A stretch of DNA of 64,000 bases from Aquilaria yunnanensis. Taxonomy: Eukaryota > Streptophyta > Magnoliopsida > Malvales > Thymelaeaceae. The position numbers were made by a program, and so were the translations under genes. Shown here in pieces: positions 11,000 through 22,090 of the stretch (position 1 is the stretch's first letter; every line of letters begins with the position of its first letter). Below the pieces are notes generated by a model. That model was not told the origin of the DNA, did not search any database, and worked only from the letters and a program-made list of their open reading frames with translations. The stretch spans positions 45,647,001 to 45,711,000 of the forward strand of contig CM077594.1 of the NCBI GenBank assembly GCA_039654915.1, read 5' to 3'.

Positions 11000-12460
11000 T
11001 GGGAGGGGAACCCCCCGAAGGCTTCCTACTGACTCTGGACAATGAAGAAATTGACAGAATAGAGGGAATTTGGGGCAGTAGGGGGTACCAAATCCTAAAG
11101 TGTCTTAGGTTTGGTTAGAGCTTCAGAGGAACTAAGCTCTAATCAATAAGAACTTAGTAAAGCTAATTTAAGCACAACAATTAAGAGTCTAAGTAGCTTT
11201 AGTAAAACCAGTTCAAGATGTACAATAGCAACCAGAATAGGATACTAGGAACAGATCTGAATATGTTCCTTTTGGAAGCTTAGAAGACATAAATGATGAG
11301 ACCATTGAGGAGGAAGATGAGGATAGGGGAAATCCAAAAGAAAGAAGACTAAGGTCTGAGATTGGTCAAGTGTATTGGACCAATCCATCAGTCTATGACC
11401 ATTCCTCCACTAGGAATGAGATTGAGGAAGGCCATGAGAGAAGATCCCTGAGAAGGCAAAGAAATCATAAAGAGCATCACCATACAGAGGTCTCTCACAG
11501 ATCCAGGAGACATAGATCAGAGGATCTAGAAGGCCTAGATGAAGTCAGACTATAGGAGATGTTTCAAGGCCTAAGACCTCCACAGTTTGATGGATGAGCT
11601 GGGCCAAAGAAAGCTGAGGAGTGGTTAATCTTCATTGAAAAAATGTTTGAAAGGATGCCACTCAGCTCCACCAAAAGAGTGTCACTGGCTCCTTACAATC
11701 TGGTAGGCAGTGTAAAGATGTGGTGGATAAATACCATAGATAGATATGTTATTCAGAGGGGTAGAAGGCCAGGAGAAGACATGGAAATAAGCTAGTTGAA
11801 TTTGATGCTCTAAGGCAGGACAACCTCAGTGTCCTAGAGCATGAGCACAAATTCATTCGATTGGTGAGGTATGCTCCTCAACATCATGGGCTAGAGGACT
11901 TAAAGGCCAAAAGATTTGTCAAAGACCTAAAGTCAGACATTAGAAAGGCTGTAGGACCTTTTAGAGTAGTCACATACTATGAAGTAGTACAAAAAGCTCT
12001 CTTAGTAGAGTAAGAGGAGTATGAGACTAAGTACTTTCCTAGTCGACCAGGGGAAAGTAGCCAAGCAGAAAAAGCCACCACATGGCAAGGGAATTTCCAA
12101 GATTTTTCATCTTGGTGGTGAGGGCAAGGTTAAGGGGAAGTTCCCTGGCCTAAGGTACCCTAATGGCAAGAAGTTTCATGGAAAGGGACATTTTTATTTT
12201 GACACACAAGCGTGTCTAAGATGTGGATCCATGGATCATTGGATCAAAGACTACCCACAAGCTCAAAGGAGGCCAGAAAACCAAGGTCCAGTAAGGCCTA
12301 TTAGGGCAGGACCTAGAGGCAGAGCACCTAGGGAGGGACAACAGAGGCCAGTTCCTTTAATGCCTCAGCCTCTAGTGCAGAGAGTTGGCAGAGTCTTCCA
12401 AGTAGAGAGGCCATAGACATCACAGCAAGGAGGAGCACTAAGAGGCAACATTTACCTTAG
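11000..12460 (+). pseudogene. gag: Del-F gag
   Basis: Capsid gene of a chromovirus, broken by several stops and shifts. Visible parts: a charged segment (11370-11555), then PPQFDG, GPKKAEEWLIFIEKMF and a W-W pair (MWWINTI, about 11720) of the retrotransposon gag domain. A zinc knuckle at about 12211 follows (CLRCGSMDHWIKDY, so CX2CX4HX4 with the last Cys changed to Tyr), then an Arg/Pro-rich tail. The loss of the last zinc ligand fits an old, inactive copy. The start is uncertain. Confidence 0.8.
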
Positions 12461-12969
12461 TGGTATGCCCGTTAGTGTTCTGTTTGATACTGGTGCATTT
12501 GTGTCAATAGTGGCTAGGAATTTTGTTGATGCCATGAAATTGCCTACTGAAATCATGCCTAGGATATCCTTAGAAAAATAGTAGGCAGTCAATGTCTTTT
12601 CACTAATGACCTAGCTAAGGATTGTGAGCTAGTAGAAGGAAACAATAAGGTTATGACTAATCTGCTAGTGTTGGACATTCCTAAGTATGATTTAGTGCTG
12701 GGTATGAATTGGCTAGCTACGCATAACATAAGAAGTGATTGTGTTAAGAAGGAAATCACATTCCCTAATGGTGAAGTGCTTGCATTAGTGAATTCTAAGG
12801 AATTAGTGTATGAAATGCATGGCATGGAGCTAGAGGTACTAGCTTTTGGTTGCAACTTGATTTCAAACTCAATCTCCCATTATGGAGGAATACCTGGCAA
12901 GTATTTAGGAAAGACTTGTGGAAAGCCTCTCACTATAGGTATTCTATCCACTTCTTCTTCACAGTGAAT
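12430..12969 (+). pseudogene. pol: Del-F protease
   Basis: Aspartic protease with the active-site motif VLFDTGAFVS near 12478 and the conserved KYDLVLGMNWL block near 12690 that follows it in chromoviruses. A stop at about 12581 and a frameshift separate the two. It is part of a pol that continues directly into RT. Confidence 0.8.
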
Positions 12970-14170
12970 TCATTTGAATTAGCTCAAGAAACAACTTGAT
13001 GAATTTCTTGAAAAAGGGTTCATAAGGCGAAGTGTTTCACCATGGTGAGCTCTAGTTCTCTTTGCAAAGAAGAAGGATGGATCATTGAGACTATCCATTG
13101 ACTATAGGAAGCTCAATGTAGTGACTATCATGAACAAGTATCCACTCCCTAGGATTGAGGATATATTTGATCGTCTTAAGGGAGCTAAGATCTTCTCCAA
13201 TATAGATTTAAGATCTGGATACTTCTAGTTTAGAGTAAAGGAAGAGGACATTCCTCAGACTACATTTAGGACCAGATATGGACATTATGAGTACACAGTC
13301 ATGCCATTTGGTTTGACTAATGCCCAAGCTGTTTTTATGGACTTGATGCACAGGGTGTTCAAACCATATCTGGACAAATGTGTTGTTGTGTTCACTGATG
13401 ACATCCTAGTGTATTCCAAGGATGAAAATGAACATGAACATCATCTGAAGATTGTCTTAAAGACTCTGTTGGAACATCAGTTGTATGCCAAGTTATCCAA
13501 GTGTGAATTTTGGATAAAGGAAGTGTCTTTACTAGGACATATCACAGATGCCCAAAGGCTTAAGGTACACCTTGGAATGGTCAAGGTAGTGCAAGAATGG
13601 GAAAGACCAAAAACTGTACAGGATATTAGAAGTTTGCTTGGCTTAGCCAGATATTATAGGGGATTTGTATTAAGCTTTTCCATGATTGCCTCAATTCTTA
13701 CTCAAAGATTTGAGTGGACTGAGAAGTGTGAAGAGAGTTTCCAAGAGCTCAAACAGTGGTTGATTGAAGCTCCAGAATTGATTCTTCCTGATCTAAGTGA
13801 GCCCTAGATCATCTATACAGATGCATCTAGATCTGGGTTAGGCTGTGTGCTTATACGAGATAGAAATGCCATTGCTTATGGGTCAAGGCAGTTGAGACAC
13901 CATGAGCAAAATTATCCTACCTATGACCTCGAACTGGCAGTAGTGATTTTTGCTCTGAAGCAATGGAGGCATTACTTGATGGGTAGTTCCTTTATGGTCT
14001 ACACCGACCACAAGAGCCTAAAGTACTTGTTCACTAAGAAACAGTACATCAAGGACTATGACTGTAGTATAGAGTACATAGAAGGCATAGGCAATCTAGT
14101 AGAAAATGCCTTGAGTAGGAAGTACACATGCCTTTTGAAAGGAGGATCCATAGCTGATCATGATGAGTAG
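12970..14170 (+). pseudogene. pol: Del-F reverse transcriptase and RNase H
   Basis: RT palm and fingers are readable: [27 protein letters not shown] (about 13065), [12 protein letters not shown] (13301) and the catalytic box FTDDILVYS (about 13390; both Asp intact). RNase H follows with [10 protein letters not shown] (about 13820), [18 protein letters not shown] and [10 protein letters not shown] (about 14005). Stops occur at about 13049 (tga for Ala/Pro region), 13227 and 13806. This is the usual chromovirus order, and no second RNase H is seen. Confidence 0.9.
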
Positions 14171-14279
14171 AATAGTCTGCTATGCCTATGGCATAAATGG
14201 CTTAACTGGGAGGAAGCCCAAATTTACACATTGATAATTCAGTTTGGATGGATTGAAGAAGCCAGAAAGGCATAGGGGA

Positions 14280-15570
14280 CAAATCTTGATCTGAAAAAGA
14301 TTTTAGGAGAGAAAAAAGTTTCCCTATATCAATCCTTTGCCTACAAGCAAGGATTACTATACTTTAAGGACCGAATCTATGTGCCTAATGACCAAAGCTC
14401 AAGGATGAAATACTTGAAGAAGATTACACAAATAAGTTGAACATACATCCAGGAAGTGAAAAAATGTATAAAGACATGAAGAGTCACTTCTGGTGGCCAA
14501 ACATGAGGAGAGACATAGTTACTTATGTGTCCAGATGTGCCACATGCCAGAGGGTAAAGGTAGAGCACCAGATGCCAACTGGTACCCTACAGATTCTACC
14601 TATACTAGTGAGGAAATGGGGCAACATAACCCTGGAAATTTTGACTAGGTTGCCTTTGACCAGATTAAGGCATGATACAATCTGGGTCATTGTGGATAGG
14701 CTAACCAAATGTGCCCACTTCTTACTTATAAAATTCATAGAATCCTTAGAGAAGTTAGCTCAGATGTATGTCCAGGAGATACTGAGACTACATGGAGTAC
14801 CAAACTCCATTGTATCTAATAGAGATCCAAGGCTTACAGCTCATTTTTGAAGTTCTTCTAAAAAAGCACTAGGAACCAAAATCCACCTGAGTACTGCTTA
14901 TCATCCTTAAACAGATAGGCAATCTGAAAAGGTGATACAGAAACTAGAAGACATGCTCAAGAGCTGTGTGTTGGATTTCAAAGGTGAATGGGACCAACAC
15001 TTTCCATTGGTGGAATTCTCATATAACAATAGTTACCAAAGTACCATTGGCATGGCACCTTGTTAAGCATTGTATGGAAGAAGGTGCATGACACCCCATT
15101 GTTGGGTACAAGCCTCAAACATCCTAGAGTTGGGTCCCAAAATTATTGAAGAAACTACTGCCAAAATTAAGAAAATTCAAGAGAGATTAAAGGCAGCCAA
15201 TGAAAGGACCGCAGCTTATGTGAACAAAAGAATGAGAGACTTGGACTTTGAGGTTGGTGAGAATGTTTTGCCGAAAGTTGCACCAACCAAAGGCATTGTC
15301 AGATTTGGCAGAAGAACCAAGTTAGCTCCAAGTTACATAGGTCCTTATGAGATCTTGGGTAAAGTTGGCAAGGTAGCAAACAGGTTAGCTTTACCGCCAA
15401 GCATGTCAAGTGTTCGTAATGTTTTTCAGATCAGTATGGTTAAGAAGTGTCTATTGGACACAAAGCATGCTATTGTAGTGGAAGACATATAGTTCAAACC
15501 TAACTTGACATATGAAGAGAATCCTATAGCTATCTTAGCCAAGGATACCTGAAGGTTAAGAAAATAGCTC
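14280..15570 (+). pseudogene. pol: Del-F integrase with GPY/F and chromodomain-like tail
   Basis: The zinc-binding part shows CATCQR (about 14540). Core: IVSNRDP (second Asp), an Asp-containing strand replaced in the first motif, and RQSEKVIQ (Glu, about 14920). The GPY/F module (APSYIGPYEILG, about 15330) and VFQISMVKKCL follow, then a degraded chromodomain-like C-terminus (NLTYEENPIAIL, about 15500). Stops at 14850, 14909, 15065, 15492 and 15552 inactivate it. The tail identifies the element as a chromovirus of Del/Tekay type. Confidence 0.88.
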
Positions 15571-15700
15571 GTTCCCATAGTTAAAGTTTAGTGGTCACAC
15601 AACTTTGAAAGAAAAGCAACCTCAAAAACTGAAAGAGACCTTATGGAAAACTATCCTGAAGAACACCCAAAGCTAAAGGCTATTTTGGAGGACCAAAATT

Positions 15701-15717
15701 TTTAAGGGGGGTAGGAT
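15701..15717 (+). other. Del-F polypurine tract
   Basis: Reads taaggggggtaggat immediately before TGTTACC of the 3' LTR. A G-run followed by aggat at this place is typical of Del-type elements. Confidence 0.75.
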
Positions 15718-16493
15718 TGTTACCACCTCACAAAAATGGGAGAAATACAAGTGTGTCATAAAGTCGTTATATAGTGTAATTCTCACCATAGTGATTGAAG
15801 TATGATGGTAAGAGGCATGATCAACACCTCCTTAAATGTGTTCCAAGTTAGTAAATTGGCCACTAAGAGAAGCCTTAAGGATTGTTTGTTTTAAAGCAAC
15901 CTATGGACTTTTTTGTAAGATTTTAGAAATTTGGGTACTTAATTGCAAAACTTTCACAAAAGAGATTTGGAGAGTTATTGGAAGGATATGAATGGTATTC
16001 AAGTGCTATTTGAGGACCAAATTGGTTATAGAAGACAAGTATGGACAAAGGAAAACACAAAAAGGCTTTAAGGACTTAAGTGTCCTATTGTGTGCCTTTG
16101 CATGTCCATGCTTATGACTTAGTTAAATGGAAGTTTTGTGGGGTTATCCCACATAAGAAGGGGCTGTTATGGCATGGGATAAGGAAGTCAAATGTGGGCC
16201 AAGAGATTAAGGTAAAGAAACCATGGTCTTATAGCAAGGAAAATGACATAAAGCATGGCTAAGCTTGTTAAGTGTGTTTAGTGCACTTAAGACCATATAA
16301 GTCTCCATTATTGTCCTTATCTCCCAAATTTAGGCCTCTGCTAGAACAAAGGAAGCCAACCCTCTCTTCCAAACTTCCTCCATAGCCACCCCTTCAAGCT
16401 AAAAACTTATTGCAATTGAAGTCAAGGAAGCACAATTTGAAGCTATTTGGTGCTATTGCTTCATTGCACCTAGGATCAAGCTCCAATTTCAGC
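15718..16493 (+). mobile_element. Del-F 3' LTR, segment 1
   Basis: Matches 8425-9165 of the 5' LTR with scattered substitutions and indels. Similarity ends abruptly after tttcagc, where foreign sequence starts. About 345 bp of LTR equivalent to 9166-9510 are missing before the LTR resumes at 48053. Confidence 0.8.
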
Positions 16494-17270
16494 TATTCAA
16501 AGAGTGCTTAGACAAGTCACAAAACAAGGACACCAGGGACACCACTCAAAGTGCACCATTTGAGCCACCTTAAGTGTTCTTGTTGCATTTTGTGTCAACA
16601 AGCTGGATTTTTGAGCTCTAACTTTCTAGACCTTCTTTACCACATATAAGAGGAAGATTCATGCCATTGGAACTCAAATATTCAAGCTTGGAGCTAAAGA
16701 TACAAGTGAGAACCCTAAAGTGCCCAAAAATGCACCAGAAAAGGCTATTTGGGGGATTTTGGGTTTAATCTTGTATTTGCATTTTATTCTCGTTCAATTC
16801 CTGTTTAGATACATTATTTAGGATGTTATTTAGGTTATCGAATTAATTCAGGTCGCTTAGGACAAGTGGCATACGCTGCATACACTAAACAAAGTTAGAA
16901 AGGTTTAGGAGTCCTAGTTTGACTAGGTTTTCTTGAGTCCTTTGTAACTAGGTTTCCTAGGTGACTTGGGCTGCGAATTTTGCCCAGATTTTTACCCTAT
17001 TTAGGCCTATATAAAGGCACATATTCTGGATGTAAACACACAGATTATTTCTGAAATAATATTGCTCTTTGGAGAGGTTTTCTCTTTGGTTCTTGGCGGA
17101 CTACCTTGGTGCACAAGTGTGCTTTTGTTCTCGGAGTTATATACTTCTTGTTTCTAATCACAGGTTGATTAGGGGTGGGGGTTTCAAACCTAGTCTTTTT
17201 GATGTCTTGTGGAGCTTGAATCACATCTTGGGCACGTTTCATGGTCATTATACCATAGGGGTTCGCATCA
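16494..17270 (+). mobile_element. Unclassified LTR-like fragment
   Basis: Not similar to other parts of the window. It has a clear TATA box (cctatataaagg, 17006-17017), a transcribed-looking segment after it, and ends ggttcgcatca at 17270 directly against the inside of the Tat-3 LTR. The left border cannot be defined. An LTR of another family left by deletion is my best reading. No coding sequence is recognised. Confidence 0.4.
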
Positions 17271-17964
17271 ATGTTCTACCACCCTTGGTAAGATGGCCTG
17301 ACCAGCTTTGGGAGTGGTAGACTCACCATCCTTGGAAGAGGAGACATCCTCCGAAAGGAGTCCCCCGTGCCGAGGGGACTCGCGAATAACTGGAGCAACC
17401 TCGGCAAGATGCTCTCCCATCCCGAAGAGGTCACTTTCACCAAAGGGGTCTCAAGGATACGACAAAAATGGTTAAGGAGCCTCTGACACGCCGCCCTCAA
17501 ACACGTCCTGACATGCCGCCCTAGTCTATGTCCTGACACACCGAACTCGTCTATGTATTGACACATAGACCTCCAATGACCCTAACTCCTGACCAAGATG
17601 GCCTATGGCTGGCTAGAGGTCCCCGTTTCCGAAGGTACGGACTGCATCCAACCGGACATGTGTCATGATCTGAGCGGGCTGTGTCGAGTAGGCTTTTCTT
17701 GACACCTCCCTATAAATACTTGGGAAACAACCTTGATAAGGGGAGGACACTACTCTCTGCCCATTACTCTCCATCCAGCTAAATACTGACTTGGGCGTCA
17801 GAGGCTCCTCCCCCGGAAAAACTATCCGGGGATCTCCTAACCCCCATTCTTTGAATCTTTCAGGCAGCCACCCCTTCCGGAAGCTCCTTCTGCAGATACC
17901 TTCTTCACCAAAACTCCCTGTTGCAGGCCACTATGTCGTACAACAAGGATGCCAACGGGCATCT
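17271..17964 (+). mobile_element. Tat-3 5' LTR, left end missing
   Basis: Closely matches 47384-48052, the Tat-3 3' LTR. About the first 190 bp are absent. It has a G-box variant (ggacatgtgtcatgatctga, about 17654), TATA (tataaata, about 17710), the U5 stem-loop (17803-17836) and a mutated end (gggcatct). The LTR pair with 47193-48052 is the main reason to treat 17271-19856 and 45310-48052 as one element. Confidence 0.75.
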
Positions 17965-19520
17965 TTTGGCACCGATTCTCAGGTGGCTATCTTTGAGACT
18001 CGGCGTTCTAAGGACAAGGAACTCCCGAAGTCCCCGTGCACGTCGAAAGCTCAACCTGCGACCAAGCGACTCGCTGCTGGGACTTCCTTGCCTGAGGATG
18101 AACATCCTCTAACCATTGCGATGAGCTTTCTAGGTGATTTTCAATGCTCTGTTGTGGCTGAAATAGTGCAACAACTGGACCAGAGGTGGTTACAACAACC
18201 TTCGGCGCGAAGGCACCCTCGTCAACGCCCCGTCGAAAGAAAAGCCCAAAATCAACTCACTGGAGTTCGGGAAGCGGTGACATCTGTGATGAATTCTCGA
18301 TGGAGAAAGTACCTCATAGAGTCCGACATACTGGAGAAATGGCGTCAAAAGGGCTAGGACTTCTCCCCAGCGAAGTTCTTCACTGCAGGAAAGATCACAA
18401 TCTCCCCGCCGCCGAAGTTACTCCCCGAAGAGGCAGCGTCATTCTCCGTTGCTGGAGGCCTCCAAGCAGCGAGGAGAGCCCAGGGCCACCATCCTCATGG
18501 AAAAAATCCTAGAGAGCCTAGAACAAATAGAGAGGCAAATCGCCCGAAAGCCGGTATGGTCTAGGTTATCTGAGACTTTCATTGGAGAAAAGTCACTCTT
18601 CGTCCGGACGATAGTAGAAGTGCCCGCCTAACCAAGTACAGACACAGCATGGTGCTACACTGCGCCAATGATGCCACCCTTTGCAAATGCTTTTAGGTCA
18701 CCCTCTCCGGTTCGGTGACTGTGTGGTATAACTCACTCGCCCCTAGGAAAATAATGAGTTTCCAAGAGCTGTCCACAGCAATCACGCAACAGTTCATCGG
18801 CAGTAGGCCAATAGCAAAGATGCCCATCCAGATGTTCGACATAGCATAGAGAAATGGGGAAACTATTCGTGACTATGTCGAAACATGTAACCGAGAGGCC
18901 CTGAGCGTGCCAGACTTCCGTCCTGAAATACGCATCCTCGCCATGATACGGGGACTTTAGCGGGACTCACAACTCTTTTACGAGTTCTCGAAAGACCTTC
19001 CAGACACCCTTGGCAAGTTCTACCACAGAACCAAACAGCACATGACAGCCAAATAGTTGAGAGTAGGAGAATCAAAGCCTAACCATCATCATCCCAAAGG
19101 TGAAAGCCATCAAGCCCGGTACCTAGCTGAGGGCGGGGGAAAAACTCAGAAGCAGAAGTGGAAAAGACCCATGTCATTTACTCCCCTAAACACCTCTCGA
19201 ACAAACATACTGATGGTCATAGAAAGGCAAGGAAACCCAATCCAGCGTCCGAAGGCCATGACTTCCGAAAATAAGAAAAATATGAAAAAGTTTTACCAAT
19301 TCCATCGGGATCATGGGCATGACACTGAGGATTGCTTCCAGCTGAGGAAGTACATCGAGTCTTTCTGGTGCTATTTGCGGATGCCCTCTCCGAAATAGAG
19401 GAGGGAAGAGGAAAGGAAAGGAGATGATGAGGAATATGATTCCGATTGGCACCGGAATCGAAGTGCCAAAAGATATCCACCACCTCCGGCTGGAATAATA
19501 CAGACGATTACCACCAGACA
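17933..19520 (+). pseudogene. gag: Tat-3 gag
   Basis: Starts in the LTR (MSYNKDANGHLLAP) and continues, after a shift at the degraded PBS (17965-17984), with FETRRSKDKELPKSP and MSFLGDFQCSVVAEI (to about 18160). The retrotransposon gag domain (TAITQQFIGSRPIAKMPIQMF, REALSVPDFRPEIRIL) and the zinc knuckle (CX2HX4HX4 pattern near 19290) are readable. Many stops are present. It is the most decayed of the long Tat gags here and clearly older than Tat-4, Tat-5 and Tat-8. Confidence 0.85.
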
Positions 19521-19524
19521 ACCT

Positions 19525-19856
19525 TTGGTAGAAAGAAAAAGAAAAGCCAGGGAGATCTCGGTAATGGAATTCGATGACCCATCAAAAAAGCTTGTTCAGA
19601 AAAATGGGTCTACCACAGTATTCCCTCATGATGACCCACTTCTAATCATGGCAAGGATAGGGAGTTGGGATGTCAGAAGAGTACTCCTTGATGATGGTTC
19701 TAACGCTGACGTCTTATTCTCTCATCTGCTGCTAAGTTTGGGTGTCCCAATAGGTGATCTCAAGCCTGTCACCTGCCCTACCTTTAGAGCAGGTCCGTCC
19801 GAACTCCCTATCCTCAGATGGATTGACCTCCCCCTAATGCTAAGGGGAACATCACT
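19525..19856 (+). pseudogene. pol: Tat-3 protease fragment
   Basis: Open frame with VLLDDGSNADVLFSHLL (active site) and GPSELPILRWIDLPL. It ends inside ...LMLRGTS, where the sequence switches to Tat-4 LTR at 19857. The rest of Tat-3 pol (RT, RNase H, INT) is missing from the window. The element resumes only in its antisense gene at 30354. Confidence 0.85.
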
Positions 19857-20080
19857 GACTCTTCAGCCCTTTGTGCTATTTCCTCTGCCTTTTCTTAGCC
19901 ACCACTGACTTGGGCGTCGGAGGCTCCCCCCCCGGAAAAACACTCCGGGGGCCTCCTAACCCTTTGTTTCTGAGCTTTCAGGCACTCTCCTTCGGGCTAT
20001 CCATTCCACCAGGCGTTCTTCCTCCCAGAAGTCTCTCCACCAGTCACCATGACTATAAACGATGAGGCCCCTGGCCATCA
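19857..20080 (+). mobile_element. Tat-4 5' LTR, last 224 bp only
   Basis: Matches 29855-30078 with a single difference that I can see (tct-t-agcc against tct-c-agcc). The first 655 bp of the LTR are gone. It includes the U5 stem-loop (19919-19956), here a nearly perfect GGAGGC...GCCTCC pairing. It is fused to the Tat-3 protease with no recognisable insertion border, so the junction is a deletion or recombination. Confidence 0.85.
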
Positions 20081-21700
20081 TTTGGCGCCGTCTGTGGGAA
20101 CCCGCTCTGAGATCACCGTCGTTGAGACTCGGCGTTCTAAGGACAAGAGGCTCCCGAAGTCCCCGTCCGCGCCTGAGATGCAACTGGCTGCTGAGCAAAC
20201 ACTCCCAGGGACTTCTGCGCCTGAGGAAGACCACCCTCTGGTAATCACCATGAGCTTCTTGAGGGACTTTCAGTGTTCGGTCGTGTCTAAAATGACCCAG
20301 CAGATCGACCAAAGGTGGCCACAGCAAGCACAGGCCCAGAGACCCCCCTCACCGACACGCCCTCGGGAGAAAAGCCCCAAGTCTACACATCGCAGTTCGG
20401 GGAGTGGAGACCCTCGCGAAGAATCATCCATAGAAAATATAGCCCTCGGGAAACGGCCTGTGGGACAAACCGGGTCCAAGCGACCGAGAGTCTCACAGCG
20501 AAGCACTTCGTCACCTGAGGCGAGGTCCTTGTCCCCTCAGCGCCGAACTCACCCCCCGAAGAAGCGCCGGCGATCTTCATTCCCTGAAGAAGGCCCTAGC
20601 GCCACAGTGCTGATGGAGAGGATACTAGCACGGCTGGACAGAGTGGAGAAAGAAGTGGCCAGAAAACCCGTTTGGGCCAGACTCTCGGGAACATGCTGCG
20701 AAGATGACTCGCCATATATTCAGGCCGTTGTTGAGGCGGCCATACCAGGTGACTTCAGAGTACCTCGGTTGGAGATTTATGATGGCCGTACTGATCCACA
20801 GGCCCATCTGACGAAGTACAGACGCAGCATGATAATGCACGGTGCTGACGACGCTACCATGTGCAAGTCCTTCGAAGTCAGCCTCACAGGGCCAGCCACA
20901 GCGTGGTACAATTCCTTGCCTTCGGGAACCATCACTGAGTTCCAGGAGTTGTCCACAGCCTTCACCCAGCAATTCATTGGGAGCCGACCTACGGCGAGAT
21001 GCCTGTGCAGATGTTCGACATAGAGCAGAGGAATGGATAAACCATCCGAGACTATGTCGAAAGATTCAACAGGGAAGCTCTGAGCGTCCCAGACTTCAGG
21101 CCTGAAATCCGCATTCTTGCCATGACACGAGGCCTTCGGCGAGACTCACAGCTGTTCTACGAGTTCTCAAAGGACCCCCCGGAGACCCTCGGAGAACTTT
21201 ACCGAAGAGCAGAACAGCACATGACTGCCGAAGAACTAAGAATGGCTGGGCCGAAGTCTGATCACCACCGCACCGAAGAGTCCAGTCAACAAGCTCGGCG
21301 TCCTACCGAACACGCAGGACAACCTCGGAGGATGCGAGGAAGGAAACCTCAAAGTTTCACACCATTGAGCACTTCACGGACCAATGTTCTCATGGCACTG
21401 GAAAGGCAAGGGACGCAGATTCGGCGACCAAGGGCCATGACCACCGGTAATAAGAAGAATGCAAAGAAGTTCTGCCAGTTTCATCGCGACCACGGTCATG
21501 ACACCGAAGACTGTTTCCAGCTGAAGAAGTACATAGAGTCACTGATAAAACTGGGCCAACTTCGGAAATACCTGAGGATGCCATCCCCGAAAGACAGAAA
21601 AATGGAGGAAGAAAGGGCCGAAGATGAGGACTATGACTCCGACAGGCGGAGAAATAGAAGTCCAAAAAAGCGCCCTCCACCTCCAGCAGGGGTTATCTAA
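20049..21700 (+). pseudogene. gag: Tat-4 gag with CHHC zinc knuckle
   Basis: The start ATG at 20049 lies 32 bp inside the LTR. Order: N-terminal block (VVETRRSKDKRLPKSPSAPE), Ser/Arg/Pro-rich linker, gag domain (YDGRTDPQAHLTKYRRSM to REALSVPDFRPEIRIL), then KFCQFHRDHGHDTEDCFQLK near 21470, a zinc knuckle with Cys-X2-His-X4-His-X4-Cys spacing. Breaks: a 1-nt deletion near 20995 (gcgagatg for gcgaagatg), a TAA at about 21038 and a CAA-to-TAA change at 21698. Otherwise long stretches are open. Confidence 0.92.
20081..20100 (+). other. Tat-4 primer binding site
   Basis: tttggcgccgtctgtgggaa directly after the LTR end ccatca. It is also translated as part of gag (LAPSVG). Confidence 0.88.
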
Positions 21701-22090
21701 ACCATCACCACGGGGCGCCCATCCTCGGAAAGAAAGCGGAAAGCCAGAGAAATTGCAGTCATGGAGTATCAAAGTCCATCAAAGAAGCTGGCTCGCAAAG
21801 ATGGCTCCACCGTCGTCTTCCCCCACGGCGATCCGCTACTGATTATGGCGAGAGTAGGGAACTGGGACGTCAAAAGAGTGTTGCTTGATGATGGCTCAAA
21901 TGCCGACGTCCTATTCTCGCACCCGCTGCCGAGCTTGGGCATCTCCGGCAATGAACTGAAGCCTGTCAGCTCACCCACTTTTGGCTTGGACCACCCGAAC
22001 TCCCCGTCCTCAGATGTATCGACCTCCCGCTGATGATGAAAGGGACTTCGGTGAACGGAGCAGCTGAGTTGAACGCCTCCACAATGGCGA
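21701..22090 (+). pseudogene. pol: Tat-4 protease
   Basis: LLIMARVGNWDVKRVLLDDGSNADVL gives the active site near 21890. A 1-nt change near 21985 shifts the frame, and the correct one reopens at LMMKGTS (22033). The protease is in one frame with gag in this lineage. Confidence 0.85.

Noticed and set aside
17791..18357. 188-codon ORF starting in the Tat-3 LTR
   Set aside because: Its first part is LTR sequence out of the gag frame; only the portion from the ETRRSKDK motif is gag, annotated as such.
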